A stretch of 64,000 nucleotides of DNA from the NCBI GenBank assembly GCA_052161645.1, contig CP197414.1; one strand, 5' to 3'. Below the pieces are notes generated by a model that made no database searches, had not been told where the DNA came from, and was given only the letters and a program-made list of their open reading frames with translations. Positions 26,925 through 34,868 of the stretch are shown piece by piece. The position numbers were made by a program, and so were the translations under genes. Numbering within the stretch: position 1 is the first letter of the stretch; each line of letters opens with the position of its first letter. The stretch comes from Laterigemmans sp052161645. GTDB taxonomy: Bacteria > Planctomycetota > Planctomycetia > Pirellulales > Pirellulaceae.

Positions 26925-28279
26925 TGGGGGCAACCTTATTCTCGCTGCTCCCCTGTGGTTTGGTGCTGTCTTGGGACTTAGACGGCTGGATCGTACTCGC
27001 CGGCGTGCTTGCTGCGGTCTCGGCCGCCTTGGTGGGCAACTTTCTAGTGTTGCGAAAGATGAGCCTGCTGGGAGACGCAATTAGCCACGCCGTGCTTCCC
27101 GGGTTGGCGGTGGCTTTTTTGATCAGCGACAGTCGCAGCAGCCTGCCAATGTTCATTGGTGCCGTCATCGTCGGATTAGCCACTGCCGCTTTCACCGAAT
27201 GGATTCGCCGGGTCGGTAGAGTCGATGAGGGCGCTTCGATGGGAGTCGTCTTTACTTCGCTGTTCGCCTTGGGGCTGGTGATGATTGTCCAAGCAGCCGA
27301 CCACGTGGATCTCGATCCCGGCTGCGTGCTATATGGTGCTATCGAGTTGACACCACTCGACACGATCGCGCTGTGGGGACGCGACATTCCTCGCGTGGTG
27401 ATTGTGCTGGGGACCGTTTCGCTGTTGAACCTATTGTTCGTCACGCTGTTCTTTAAAGAGTTAAAGCTGACTTCTTTTGATCCGGCCCTGGCTACCACGC
27501 TGGGTTTTCCCGCCTGGTTGATTCACTATCTGCTGATGACTCAAGTCGCGATCACGGCGGTGGCCAGCTTTGAGAGTGTGGGCAACATCTTGGTGGTGGC
27601 AATGCTGGTCGTTCCACCAGCCGCCGCTTATATGCTGACCGACCGCTTGGGTGTCATGATTCTGCTCAGCGCGCTGATCGGCAGCGCGGCGGCGGTCCTG
27701 GGGCATCTCTCGGCCTTGATCATCCCGGAGTGGTTTGGCTATCACAGCACCAGCACCGCCGGCATGATGGCCGTGATGACCGGAGTGCTATTCACGCTGG
27801 CGGCAACCTTTGGTCCACGGCATGGTATCCTGGTACGGATGGTCCGCCGCCAACTTTTGGCATGGAGAATTCTGCGTGAGGACATTGTCGGCCTGTTGTA
27901 CCGATTAGCCGAGCGACAAGTGGACCAGAAAGCGAGTTTTACCTTAATCACACAACGCTTATTGGCGACTCGCTGGCAAACGCGAATCGCACTATTTTCT
28001 CTCCGCCGTGGTGGCCTAATTACTCACGGCACCAACGGTTATCGGTTAACTACCGCCGGCGTTTCCCGGGCCGAACAAGTGGTTCGCTCACATCGGCTGT
28101 GGGAGACTTATTTAGTCACCGAAGCAGGGATTCCGGACGAGCGCATTCACGATCATGCGGAGGTCTTGGAACACTTTACCGGAAACGAATTGAACCGCCG
28201 CCTCAGCGACGCGGCCGAGTCGCCCACCACCGATCCCCACGGCAGCCACATTCCTGGCAACGACGACAACCCCATCTGA
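26921..28279 (+). CDS. troD: second metal ABC permease fused to a DtxR/MntR-like regulatory module
   Basis: 452 residues. Residues 20-305 are the ABC-3 permease (MSLLGDAISHAVLPG, EGASMGVVFTSLFALG, VGNILVVAMLVVPPAAA). Residues 315-445 form a DtxR/MntR-like module: a winged helix (LRRGGLITHGTNGYRLTTAGVSRA written in two parts: LRRGGLITHG, GYRLTTAGVSRA) and the metal helix with His391, Glu414, Glu417 and His418 aligning with MntR His77, Glu99, Glu102, His103. It ends with DPHGSHIP, close to the CPHGNPIP of DtxR proteins. The MntR Asp8 may be kept as Asp321, but Glu11 is Gly. Last gene of the operon, with its start overlapping the previous stop (ATGA). Confidence 0.9.
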   Translation: MMGATLFSLLPCGLVLSWDLDGWIVLAGVLAAVSAALVGNFLVLRKMSLLGDAISHAVLPGLAVAFLISDSRSSLPMFIGAVIVGLATAAFTEWIRRVGRVDEGASMGVVFTSLFALGLVMIVQAADHVDLDPGCVLYGAIELTPLDTIALWGRDIPRVVIVLGTVSLLNLLFVTLFFKELKLTSFDPALATTLGFPAWLIHYLLMTQVAITAVASFESVGNILVVAMLVVPPAAAYMLTDRLGVMILLSALIGSAAAVLGHLSALIIPEWFGYHSTSTAGMMAVMTGVLFTLAATFGPRHGILVRMVRRQLLAWRILREDIVGLLYRLAERQVDQKASFTLITQRLLATRWQTRIALFSLRRGGLITHGTNGYRLTTAGVSRAEQVVRSHRLWETYLVTEAGIPDERIHDHAEVLEHFTGNELNRRLSDAAESPTTDPHGSHIPGNDDNPI

Positions 28280-28324
28280 TTAGCAAGCTCAAGCAACAAT
28301 CCAGAACGCCCGACCGCTCGCTTC

Positions 28325-29611
28325 TTATCCCTTCTTCTCGCCCAACAGACCTCGCACGTATTGCTTAAAGTCCCGCATGTCGGCTGGTGGATCCGGACCA
28401 ACGATCAAGGGCCCGTCTTCGGGGGCGGTGTGGAGACCGTGACTGCCGCGAACCAATGTCGCATCAAGCGGGATCACATCCATCTTGTAACGCATGCCGA
28501 TTTTCTTTTGCGCCAGTCGCAACATGGCTCGCGGCATCGACGTCAAAAATAACTCCGCTGGGTCGTATCCCGGCTTGCGATGAATATCGACGGTTCTGGC
28601 GTAATCGGGAGCGAGTTGGTCATCCAACCAAAAATAATAAGCAAACCAAGCATCCGGTTCTGCCAAAGCAACTAACTCGCCGCTCCGCGGATGCTCCAGC
28701 TCCAGTTCGGCCGGATCGACGACGCGGGCCACCCCTGGAATTTCCGCAACTCGCTGCCTCACCGACTCGACAAGCTCGGGGCGACGCACATAAATATGGG
28801 CCAACTGATGATCGACAACCGCAAAAGCGTCCGAGTCTCCCGGCATTAATTGTTCGCCAAATGGACCCTTGCGTACCGTTAACCAACCTGCTGATCGCAA
28901 CTCGCGATTGAGATAAACCGGTTTGGAAACGGGGACCAAACCATATTCAGAAACCACGATCGGCAAGGCGCCAATCTCATTCGCCGCGTCGATGACCAAC
29001 CCCGCGCACCGATCCACTTCGGCAACCACTTTCAAATCCGGATCGCTAAACCGCTGGAAGTCATAGTCAAGATGCGGCAGGTAAACCAGCGTCAACTCAG
29101 GCTGCTGTTGTCGCATCACCAATGCACTCGCCTGGGCAATCCAATGCGAACTGGCTAAACCCGACTTGGGCCCCCAAAAAGCGTGAAAAGGAAATGGCCC
29201 CAGCTGTTCCTGCAATTGGCAGCCGGTTTGATCCAAAATATCAAACGCTTTGGAACCATCGCATCCATAATGAGGTTTGGGTGTCGCACTCCATCGCACC
29301 GGGGCGTGTTGGTTGTACCACCAAAACATCTTTGCCGTAGATACACCTTCGTATAACTTTTCGCCTTGAACTAACGTGTTAGCTTGCTGCCAAAAACGAA
29401 TCTCAGCGGTCTCGCGAAAATACCATCCGTTGGCCACGATGCCATGCTCACGCGGCGATAACCCAGTCAACATGGTCGCTTGACAGGTAGACGTGACAGC
29501 CGGCAGCGGACTGACCCAGGGCCGGGCGGTACCCAGCTGGGCAATTCGGGGAGCGTGCGGCAACAGCTTGGGCGTCAAGCCGACAACGTTGATGAGGCAA
29601 ATTTTTGTCAT
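28325..29611 (-). CDS. alkaline phosphatase-superfamily phosphodiesterase (nucleotide pyrophosphatase-like)
   Basis: 428 residues. The N-terminal MTKICLINVVGLT with the nucleophile segment PAVTSTCQATMLTG (Thr40 or Thr42) and GLSPREHGIVANGW are typical of type I phosphodiesterase/nucleotide pyrophosphatase proteins. Downstream metal-ligand segments include LPHLDYDFQRF, VVSEYGL and RGSHG. The start at 29611 is chosen because the longer frame upstream runs through the N-terminal coding repeat of the divergent serine hydrolase and is Cys/Ala low-complexity. No signal peptide. It converges on the transporter operon, with 45 bp between stops. The substrate is not identifiable. Confidence 0.88.
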   Translation of the reverse strand: MTKICLINVVGLTPKLLPHAPRIAQLGTARPWVSPLPAVTSTCQATMLTGLSPREHGIVANGWYFRETAEIRFWQQANTLVQGEKLYEGVSTAKMFWWYNQHAPVRWSATPKPHYGCDGSKAFDILDQTGCQLQEQLGPFPFHAFWGPKSGLASSHWIAQASALVMRQQQPELTLVYLPHLDYDFQRFSDPDLKVVAEVDRCAGLVIDAANEIGALPIVVSEYGLVPVSKPVYLNRELRSAGWLTVRKGPFGEQLMPGDSDAFAVVDHQLAHIYVRRPELVESVRQRVAEIPGVARVVDPAELELEHPRSGELVALAEPDAWFAYYFWLDDQLAPDYARTVDIHRKPGYDPAELFLTSMPRAMLRLAQKKIGMRYKMDVIPLDATLVRGSHGLHTAPEDGPLIVGPDPPADMRDFKQYVRGLLGEKKG

Positions 29612-29705
29612 GTGAATAGCTTGGCCTGCAAGGACACCTCGTGTCAACTTCCGACTAAGATGTTTTGAATCTAAACCGTGAGCATTTCCCTGGAGCAGAG
29701 CCGCA

Positions 29706-31370
29706 ATGAAGTCCTTGGCGATTCTAATTTCTCTGGCGCTGATTTTACCGTCCGCTCCCGCCGCCATCGCACAGCAGGTCAACGCAGCGCAGCAGGTCAA
29801 CGCAGCGCAGCAGGTCAACGCAGCGCAGCAAAGCGACACAGCACCGCAAGCTGCCGTGGCGGACGATTCGGCTAAGGCCGAATATAACAAGCTCACGCAA
29901 ACACTCGACACGTTCATCGAAGAAACTCGCCAAGCGTGGCAAGTTCCCGGCTTGGCTGTGGCAATCGTAAAAGATGATCAAGTCCTGTTGGCCAAGGGAT
30001 ATGGGGTTCGCCAAGCTGGCAGCGAAGGGACCGTCGACGGAGATACCCTGTTCGCGATCGCGTCCAACAGCAAAGCGTTCACAGCCGCCGGCTTGGCGAT
30101 CCTCGTCGATGAAGGGCAGATTCGCTGGGATGATCCAGTCAGCGATTACTTGCCTTGGCTGCGACTTCAAGACCAGTTGGCCACCAGCGAACTAACGATC
30201 CGCGATCTACTCTGCCATCGCAGCGGGCTGGGGACCTTCAGTGGCGATCTTGTCTGGTGGGGAACCGATTACTCTCCCCGCGAACTATTGAAACGTGCCC
30301 GCCATCTAAAACCGGCTTCGTCCTTTCGCTCCGAATATGGATATTCGAACTTGATGTTCGTCGCCGCCGGGCTGGTGATCGAAGAGGTCAGCGGCCAGAG
30401 CTGGGGAGCGTTCGTGAAACATCGCATCCTCGATCCCCTGGAGATGAATCGCACAATCACTTCGGTGCGCGACCTCGTCAGCCAAGGTAACTTTGCGTCA
30501 CCTCATAAAACTTATCGGGATCACTCCCAGCCGATTGATTGGATGAACTGGGATACGATGGCGGCGGCCGGAGGGATCATCTCCAGCGCAAACGATATGT
30601 CTCAGTGGCTGCGTTTACAGTTGCGCCACGGTAGCTGGGAACAAGACCAGCGACTTTTCAGCGAACAGCAATCACGAACGATGTGGACCTCGCAAATGGC
30701 AATCCCCGTTTCTGCCGGCTACAGCAAACTCTACCCATCCACGCACTTTCGCGCCTACGGGCTGGGTTGGTCGATGTCAGATTATCTTGGCCGAAAACTG
30801 GTCGGACACGGAGGCGGATACGATGGGATGTATTCGCAAGTTTTGATGGTGCCGGAGGAGAATCTCGGCATCGTGGTGCTAACCAACAGCATGACCGGCA
30901 TTTCGCCAGTCATCTCCTATCAGATCCTAGAAACATTTTTGTCAGGAACCGCCACCGCCGACCGCAGTGAGCAAGCACTGAAAAGTTTCTGGAATAGTCG
31001 CCAGCAATTTGAGCAGCGCATTATCGACGCCACCACGGTCGCTGTCGCCGACACAAAGCCCAGCCATCCGCTGGTCGATTACACCGGAACGTTTCGATCG
31101 TCCCTGTATGGCGATGTCAAAATTGAACAAGCAGATGAGGGACTCGTTTTGCGAATGGTTCCACACCATGACTTGGTCGCCGATCTAGAACATCTGCACT
31201 ACAACACGTTTGTCATCCGCTGGAGAAAGGATTACGCCTGGTTTGGTGCTGGGACAGCCAACTTTATTGCCAATGCCAAGGCTAAAATCGTAAAAGTTGA
31301 ACTCGATGTTCCGAACGACGATCTGTGGTTCTACGAACTGGAACTGCAACGCGCAGAACAGTCCGATTAA
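29706..31370 (+). CDS. exported serine hydrolase of the beta-lactamase/PBP-C class
   Basis: 554 residues with a signal peptide (AILISLALILPSAPAAIAQ). After a short Gln/Ala/Val repeat comes the class C-like beta-lactamase domain: SNSK at 120-123 with Ser120 as nucleophile and Lys123, YSN at 213-215, and HGGGYDG in the place of the KTG motif. A C-terminal lipocalin-like (DUF3471-type) domain follows from about residue 440 (YTGTFRSSLYGDVKIE). Such proteins are usually esterases or peptidases rather than true beta-lactamases. It is divergent from the phosphodiesterase gene, with 94 bp between starts. Confidence 0.92.
   Translation: MKSLAILISLALILPSAPAAIAQQVNAAQQVNAAQQVNAAQQSDTAPQAAVADDSAKAEYNKLTQTLDTFIEETRQAWQVPGLAVAIVKDDQVLLAKGYGVRQAGSEGTVDGDTLFAIASNSKAFTAAGLAILVDEGQIRWDDPVSDYLPWLRLQDQLATSELTIRDLLCHRSGLGTFSGDLVWWGTDYSPRELLKRARHLKPASSFRSEYGYSNLMFVAAGLVIEEVSGQSWGAFVKHRILDPLEMNRTITSVRDLVSQGNFASPHKTYRDHSQPIDWMNWDTMAAAGGIISSANDMSQWLRLQLRHGSWEQDQRLFSEQQSRTMWTSQMAIPVSAGYSKLYPSTHFRAYGLGWSMSDYLGRKLVGHGGGYDGMYSQVLMVPEENLGIVVLTNSMTGISPVISYQILETFLSGTATADRSEQALKSFWNSRQQFEQRIIDATTVAVADTKPSHPLVDYTGTFRSSLYGDVKIEQADEGLVLRMVPHHDLVADLEHLHYNTFVIRWRKDYAWFGAGTANFIANAKAKIVKVELDVPNDDLWFYELELQRAEQSD
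29772..29825 (+). repeat. 18-bp in-frame tandem repeat, three perfect copies
   Basis: CAGCAGGTCAACGCAGCG occurs three times head to tail, with a partial fourth copy. It encodes a repeating QQVNAA at the mature N-terminus of the serine hydrolase, directly after the signal peptide. Being in frame and perfect, it looks like a recent slippage expansion. Confidence 0.9.
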
Positions 31371-31554
31371 CTGAGCCGCCAAGCCGATGCGCCTCACCAT
31401 GGAAGTGCATCGAGGGGGAATCGATTAGGGGGAGAGTCTCAGCGGCCGAGCAATTATCATGAGCATGACGGTGCGCTCGCCGTCATGCCGGCTGGAAACA
31501 CGGGTCGGCACTTAGCAAACCCCGCTGGCGATTCGGTTTCACGTTGGTTCATTC

Positions 31555-31740
31555 ATGAAGACGCTTTGCAAATTAAAAAAGGACCAACTCGCCGAATTAC
31601 TCCCGGAACTGGCGGCAGAGCTTCCGCAGGCAACCCACATCTGCACTCGCTGTGCACGTGCCGCAACTGATAAACGTAGACTCTGCAAACCGATCTCTGT
31701 GCTGAAGCTAACAGCAAAGAACGCGAACAAAGAAGCCTAG
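31555..31740 (+). CDS. small CxxC protein (61 residues)
   Basis: A short basic protein with a CTRC pair (Cys30, Cys33) and Cys44 in the arrangement CTRCARAATDKRRLCKP. This resembles small bacterial proteins with a C-x2-C-G-R-V-A-x(n)-L-C-K-P signature, which may bind zinc; that comparison is from memory. The N-terminal half is an amphipathic helix (KDQLAELLPELAAELP). It precedes the ferritin-like gene by about 150 bp on the same strand. Function unknown. Confidence 0.6.
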   Translation: MKTLCKLKKDQLAELLPELAAELPQATHICTRCARAATDKRRLCKPISVLKLTAKNANKEA

Positions 31741-31892
31741 CTGGGGGACCCCCGTCGGCAGGAATCCACGTTGCCTCAGAACCGATTTCGCTATACATTC
31801 AGGCAGTGGATTGACGAGTTAGAACAGTACCTCGTTATCACGTTGCAGTTAGAAAAACTCCCAAACTCTTTCCAACAAGCGAGTTAAAGCAT

Positions 31893-32345
31893 ATGAGTCA
31901 CGAAGCAATCATTGACCAACTCAACGAAATTCTCAAGCACGAGTGGACTGGCGTTGCCCAGTACTCACAAGCTTCCTTCATCATCGAAGGACCTTGGCGC
32001 GAAGTTTACGCTGAAAAATTCGAGGGCGATGCGGAAGAATCGTTCAACCATGCGAAATTGGTTGGCAATAAAATCACCGCCCTGGGCGGAGTTCCTGTCG
32101 CACAACGCAATGAAATCAAGCAATCACGCAACCTGCGGGAAATCTTGGAAAACAGCTTGGCTTTCGAGTCCAAAGCGGTGGAAATGTACTCCAAAGCATT
32201 GGATTTAGCCGAAGGCAACCGACCACTCGTAATCTTCCTCGAAGATATCTTATTGCAAGAACAGGAGGGTGTCGACGAATACACCAAACTGTTGCGGGAA
32301 AGCGAAGGCGTCGCGTTGGAATCAACAGCACGTAAGTCGGGCTAG
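31893..32345 (+). CDS. ferritin-like / bacterioferritin-type protein
   Basis: 150 residues, the length of a four-helix bacterioferritin. Helix 1 has HEWTGVAQY (Glu17), helix 2 AEESFNHAKL (Glu48/Glu49, His53), helix 3 FESKAVEMY (Glu92), helix 4 LQEQEGVDEY (Glu123, Glu125). The usual ExxH pairs are not clean: Ser sits three residues before His53, and helix 4 lacks the His. The haem Met of bacterioferritin was not identified. It may therefore be a bacterioferritin relative with an altered diiron site. The gene converges on a small gene at 32396. Confidence 0.82.
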   Translation: MSHEAIIDQLNEILKHEWTGVAQYSQASFIIEGPWREVYAEKFEGDAEESFNHAKLVGNKITALGGVPVAQRNEIKQSRNLREILENSLAFESKAVEMYSKALDLAEGNRPLVIFLEDILLQEQEGVDEYTKLLRESEGVALESTARKSG

Positions 32346-32395
32346 CACGTTTCAATCTTGTAACTGAATCTCAACAGCGACCCGCCGGTCCGCTC

Positions 32396-32713
32396 TCAAG
32401 CACGCGCTTGACGCAACCGGGTCGCTGTCTGAAAAGGAATCGTCGCTGGCGTTTCTTGAGCCGCCGACAACATGGTTTGCTGGCAAGGCGAAGAGAGTGC
32501 TCCGCCCATCCCCGAGCGAAGCAGCACCATCTGTTCGCGAGTCAACTCAATTTGACTCTGCGCAAACCAACCCACATCGCGACTGTAAGTCTCCTGCCGC
32601 AGGACGATCGGCAAACTCTCGTGCCCGCTGCGGGAAGCGAACACTACTCGCTGTGTCCCCGAGGCATCGGGAATTACAGCAATCACGCATTCATAATGAG
32701 TTGGTTTGTCCAT
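32396..32713 (-). CDS. small conserved-looking hypothetical protein
   Basis: 105 residues with a protein-like composition (HYECVIAVIPDASGTQRVVFAS, written as HYECVIAV and ASGTQRVVFAS; LRQETYSRDVGWFAQSQIELT split as LRQETYSRDVGW and AQSQIELT). No signal peptide and no recognised domain. A perfect 19-bp palindrome lies about 86 bp upstream of its ATG and is the likely operator. It converges on the ferritin-like gene with 50 bp between them, which together with the palindrome hints at an iron link. Confidence 0.62.
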   Translation of the reverse strand: MDKPTHYECVIAVIPDASGTQRVVFASRSGHESLPIVLRQETYSRDVGWFAQSQIELTREQMVLLRSGMGGALSSPCQQTMLSAAQETPATIPFQTATRLRQARA

Positions 32714-32798
32714 CGATTTAATGCACCCTGCGACAAAGCGAGATCCGAGTCGATATCCTAATTCTGATCGATCTCGGCGGCGCGATCAAGTCCTTATT

Positions 32799-32817
32799 GA
32801 AATTGAGTCTCAATTTC
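32799..32817. promoter_or_regulatory. perfect 19-bp palindrome, Fur-box-like operator candidate
   Basis: GAAATTGAG-T-CTCAATTTC is a perfect 9-1-9 inverted repeat. Length, symmetry and AT-rich arms resemble binding sites of Fur-family or related metalloregulators. It sits between the end of mtaB and the start of the 105-residue gene, so it most likely controls the latter on the minus strand. Confidence 0.6.
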
Positions 32818-32836
32818 TTGCGGGAGCTGGCAGAGT

Positions 32837-34234
32837 TCAAATTCCCGACGGATCGAGCTCGGCAATCAGCTCGTCCCCGCGGCTGGCGGTGACCACTGCT
32901 TCGAGCAACGCGTTGGTTCGGGGCGGCCGTGCGGTCGTGGCCACCACCGGGGCATAACGGCAACTGATGCCCGCAACACGATATTTACCGGCCCCAATGT
33001 CTTCAGCGGCAGCTGGCCCATCAACTTCTTGCCCATCAACCACATCGACCAGGAACTGCAGTCGCCGCCCAACCAGCGACTGGAAATAGCTTTGCCGCAG
33101 TTCGGACTCGAGCTGCAGCAGCTTCTGCACTCGTTCTTGTCGCACCTCCGCGGGGACCTGATCGGGCATTTCGGCCGCCGGCGTGCCTCGTCGGGGACTG
33201 AAGGGAAAAACATGGATTTTGGAAAACCCAGCGGCTCGACAAGTCGCCAGGGTGGCCTCGAATTCTTGATCGGTCTCGCCGGGAAAACCGACGATAACAT
33301 CGGTGGTCAGGGCCGGTTGATCGAGCGATTCGCGGAGCATTTTACAGCGATCCAAAAACATCCGCGTTCCCCACCGTCGCCGCATCCTGCGGAGCACTGA
33401 ATCGCTGCCGCTTTGCAAACACAAATGCAAATGGGGCACGACGCGACCGCTTGACTGGCGGAGCACATCGATCAGCTCCCGGGTGACTTCGGTCGCTTCG
33501 ATACTGCTCAAGCGGATGCGAAACTGGCCCGGCAGATCGGCTAATTGGCGAACCAAATCGGCCAGTCGAATCCATTCGGCTTTCGGTTTATCGCGATTCC
33601 AGTCGACTCCGTAGTGCCCCAAATGAATTCCCGTCAGCACCACCTCGCGATGACCGGCTGAGGTTAAACGCTCCACCTCGGCGAGAATGTCAGGCAGCGG
33701 ACGGCTGGTCAATTGCGGCCGCACCATGGGGATAATGCAATAACTGCAGCGCAGCAGACATCCATCTTGAACCTTCACGTAAGCTCGTTTTCTGCCAGCA
33801 AAGCCAGCGATGCCGGTTGGTACGTCGATGACTCCAAAGCGACCGAGCAGATCGGGCAGTTCCCGTTTGTCGGTAACCACTTCGGAGACTTGCGGCAGCG
33901 CGGCGACCTCCGCGGGGGCTCGCGTGGCATAGCAGCCCATCACCACGATTCTGGCATCCGGGTTATCGCGGCCCAGCCGCCTGATGACCTGCCGACTCTT
34001 AGCGTCACCCTCTTGGGTGACGGTACAAGTATTTACGACGCATAGATCGGCCGGTTCATCAGCGGCTGCATCCCGATACCCGGCTCGCTGCAAACCCTGT
34101 CGCACAAACTCGGTTTCATACTGATTAACTTTACAACCGAGCGTAAACGTCCTGAGACGAGGTCCCGAGTCGTTGCTCGGCGAAGCGTTCTTAGCGGATT
34201 GGGATGGGGCAACAGGTTTGGGATGGGTGCTCAT
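32837..34234 (-). CDS. mtaB: tRNA (N6-threonylcarbamoyladenosine(37)) methylthiotransferase MtaB
   Basis: 465 residues. The N-terminal UPF0004 domain supplies Cys34 (TLGCKVNQYE), Cys70 (VVNTC) and Cys101 (VVMGCYA) for the auxiliary 4Fe-4S cluster. The radical SAM motif CLLRCSYC gives Cys159, Cys163 and Cys166. The TLGCKVNQ sequence is typical of the MtaB branch rather than MiaB or RimO. A TRAM-like domain ends the protein. It adds a methylthio group to t6A37 of tRNAs that read ANN codons. The ATG at 34234 is preferred over one at 34246. It lies 97 bp downstream of clpS on the same strand. Confidence 0.92.
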   Translation of the reverse strand: MSTHPKPVAPSQSAKNASPSNDSGPRLRTFTLGCKVNQYETEFVRQGLQRAGYRDAAADEPADLCVVNTCTVTQEGDAKSRQVIRRLGRDNPDARIVVMGCYATRAPAEVAALPQVSEVVTDKRELPDLLGRFGVIDVPTGIAGFAGRKRAYVKVQDGCLLRCSYCIIPMVRPQLTSRPLPDILAEVERLTSAGHREVVLTGIHLGHYGVDWNRDKPKAEWIRLADLVRQLADLPGQFRIRLSSIEATEVTRELIDVLRQSSGRVVPHLHLCLQSGSDSVLRRMRRRWGTRMFLDRCKMLRESLDQPALTTDVIVGFPGETDQEFEATLATCRAAGFSKIHVFPFSPRRGTPAAEMPDQVPAEVRQERVQKLLQLESELRQSYFQSLVGRRLQFLVDVVDGQEVDGPAAAEDIGAGKYRVAGISCRYAPVVATTARPPRTNALLEAVVTASRGDELIAELDPSGI

Positions 34235-34331
34235 AAAATCAGCCAATCAATCAAGGCGACTAGGTGGGGCGTTACTTCTGGACACGCACCGAGCGAACCG
34301 CCATCACCTGCTTCGCGGCAGTCGACCGTTG

Positions 34332-34673
34332 CTACTCAATCGGTTCGATGGTCGCCGACATGCTCCCTTTGCAGCGGGGAATGCGACTGTCAGCCCCGTA
34401 AGCGTGAATCTGGTCCCGTTTGAGTTCGGCCAATTCCAGCGTGGTGGTCATGCAGATTGCGCGGCCGGAATTGTCGACCTCTTTGGCAACTTGAAAACCT
34501 TGCTCCAGCGGCATCCGGAACAATTCCCGCATCATCATCTGGACGTACTCGTAGGTGTGATCGGTGTCATCCCACAAGATCACGTTGTAGCGAGGTTGTT
34601 TCTTCGGTTTCTTTTGCCGTGCGGCGGTTGGTCGAACCACGGGTTCAATGACCATCGTCGAATCTTCGCTCAT
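34332..34673 (-). CDS. clpS: ATP-dependent Clp protease adaptor ClpS
   Basis: 113 residues from the chosen start. The family core is complete: YNVILWDDTDHTYEYV, then MMRELF, VDNSGRAICMT and a closing ELAELKRDQIHAYG. ClpS delivers N-end-rule substrates to ClpAP or ClpCP. The ATG at 34673 is preferred because upstream residues to 34757 are basic and unlike the family. The N-terminal extension of about 30 residues with KKPKKQ is the flexible part known to engage the ATPase. It is divergent from the M20 peptidase gene. Confidence 0.94.
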   Translation of the reverse strand: MSEDSTMVIEPVVRPTAARQKKPKKQPRYNVILWDDTDHTYEYVQMMMRELFRMPLEQGFQVAKEVDNSGRAICMTTTLELAELKRDQIHAYGADSRIPRCKGSMSATIEPIE

Positions 34674-34868
34674 CGTTCTATTCCGACTCCGTTTGATAAG
34701 CCAATCCGTCCAATGACCACTCCTGGAGCGGTCGTGACACGTTATATTGTAGCGCACATCGCGCTGATTATGCCAGCACTATCGGCCCTAATGATTGTTT
34801 TGCCGGGCAAATACCCCCCCGCCTGACCGGCTTTCTGCGACCTTTTTCTCTAATCGGCAGACTCGACA

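Noticed and set aside
29612..29917. N-terminal extension of the phosphodiesterase with Cys/Ala repeats
   Set aside because: The repeats are the antisense of the in-frame 18-bp repeat in the divergent serine hydrolase; the family N-terminus starts at 29611.
31741..31755. GGGGGACCCCC as a terminator after the CxxC gene
   Set aside because: A loop of one base cannot form a stable hairpin and no T-run follows.
34173..34826. 217-codon plus-strand frame over clpS
   Set aside because: Antisense to clpS and the mtaB start; clpS motifs are unambiguous.
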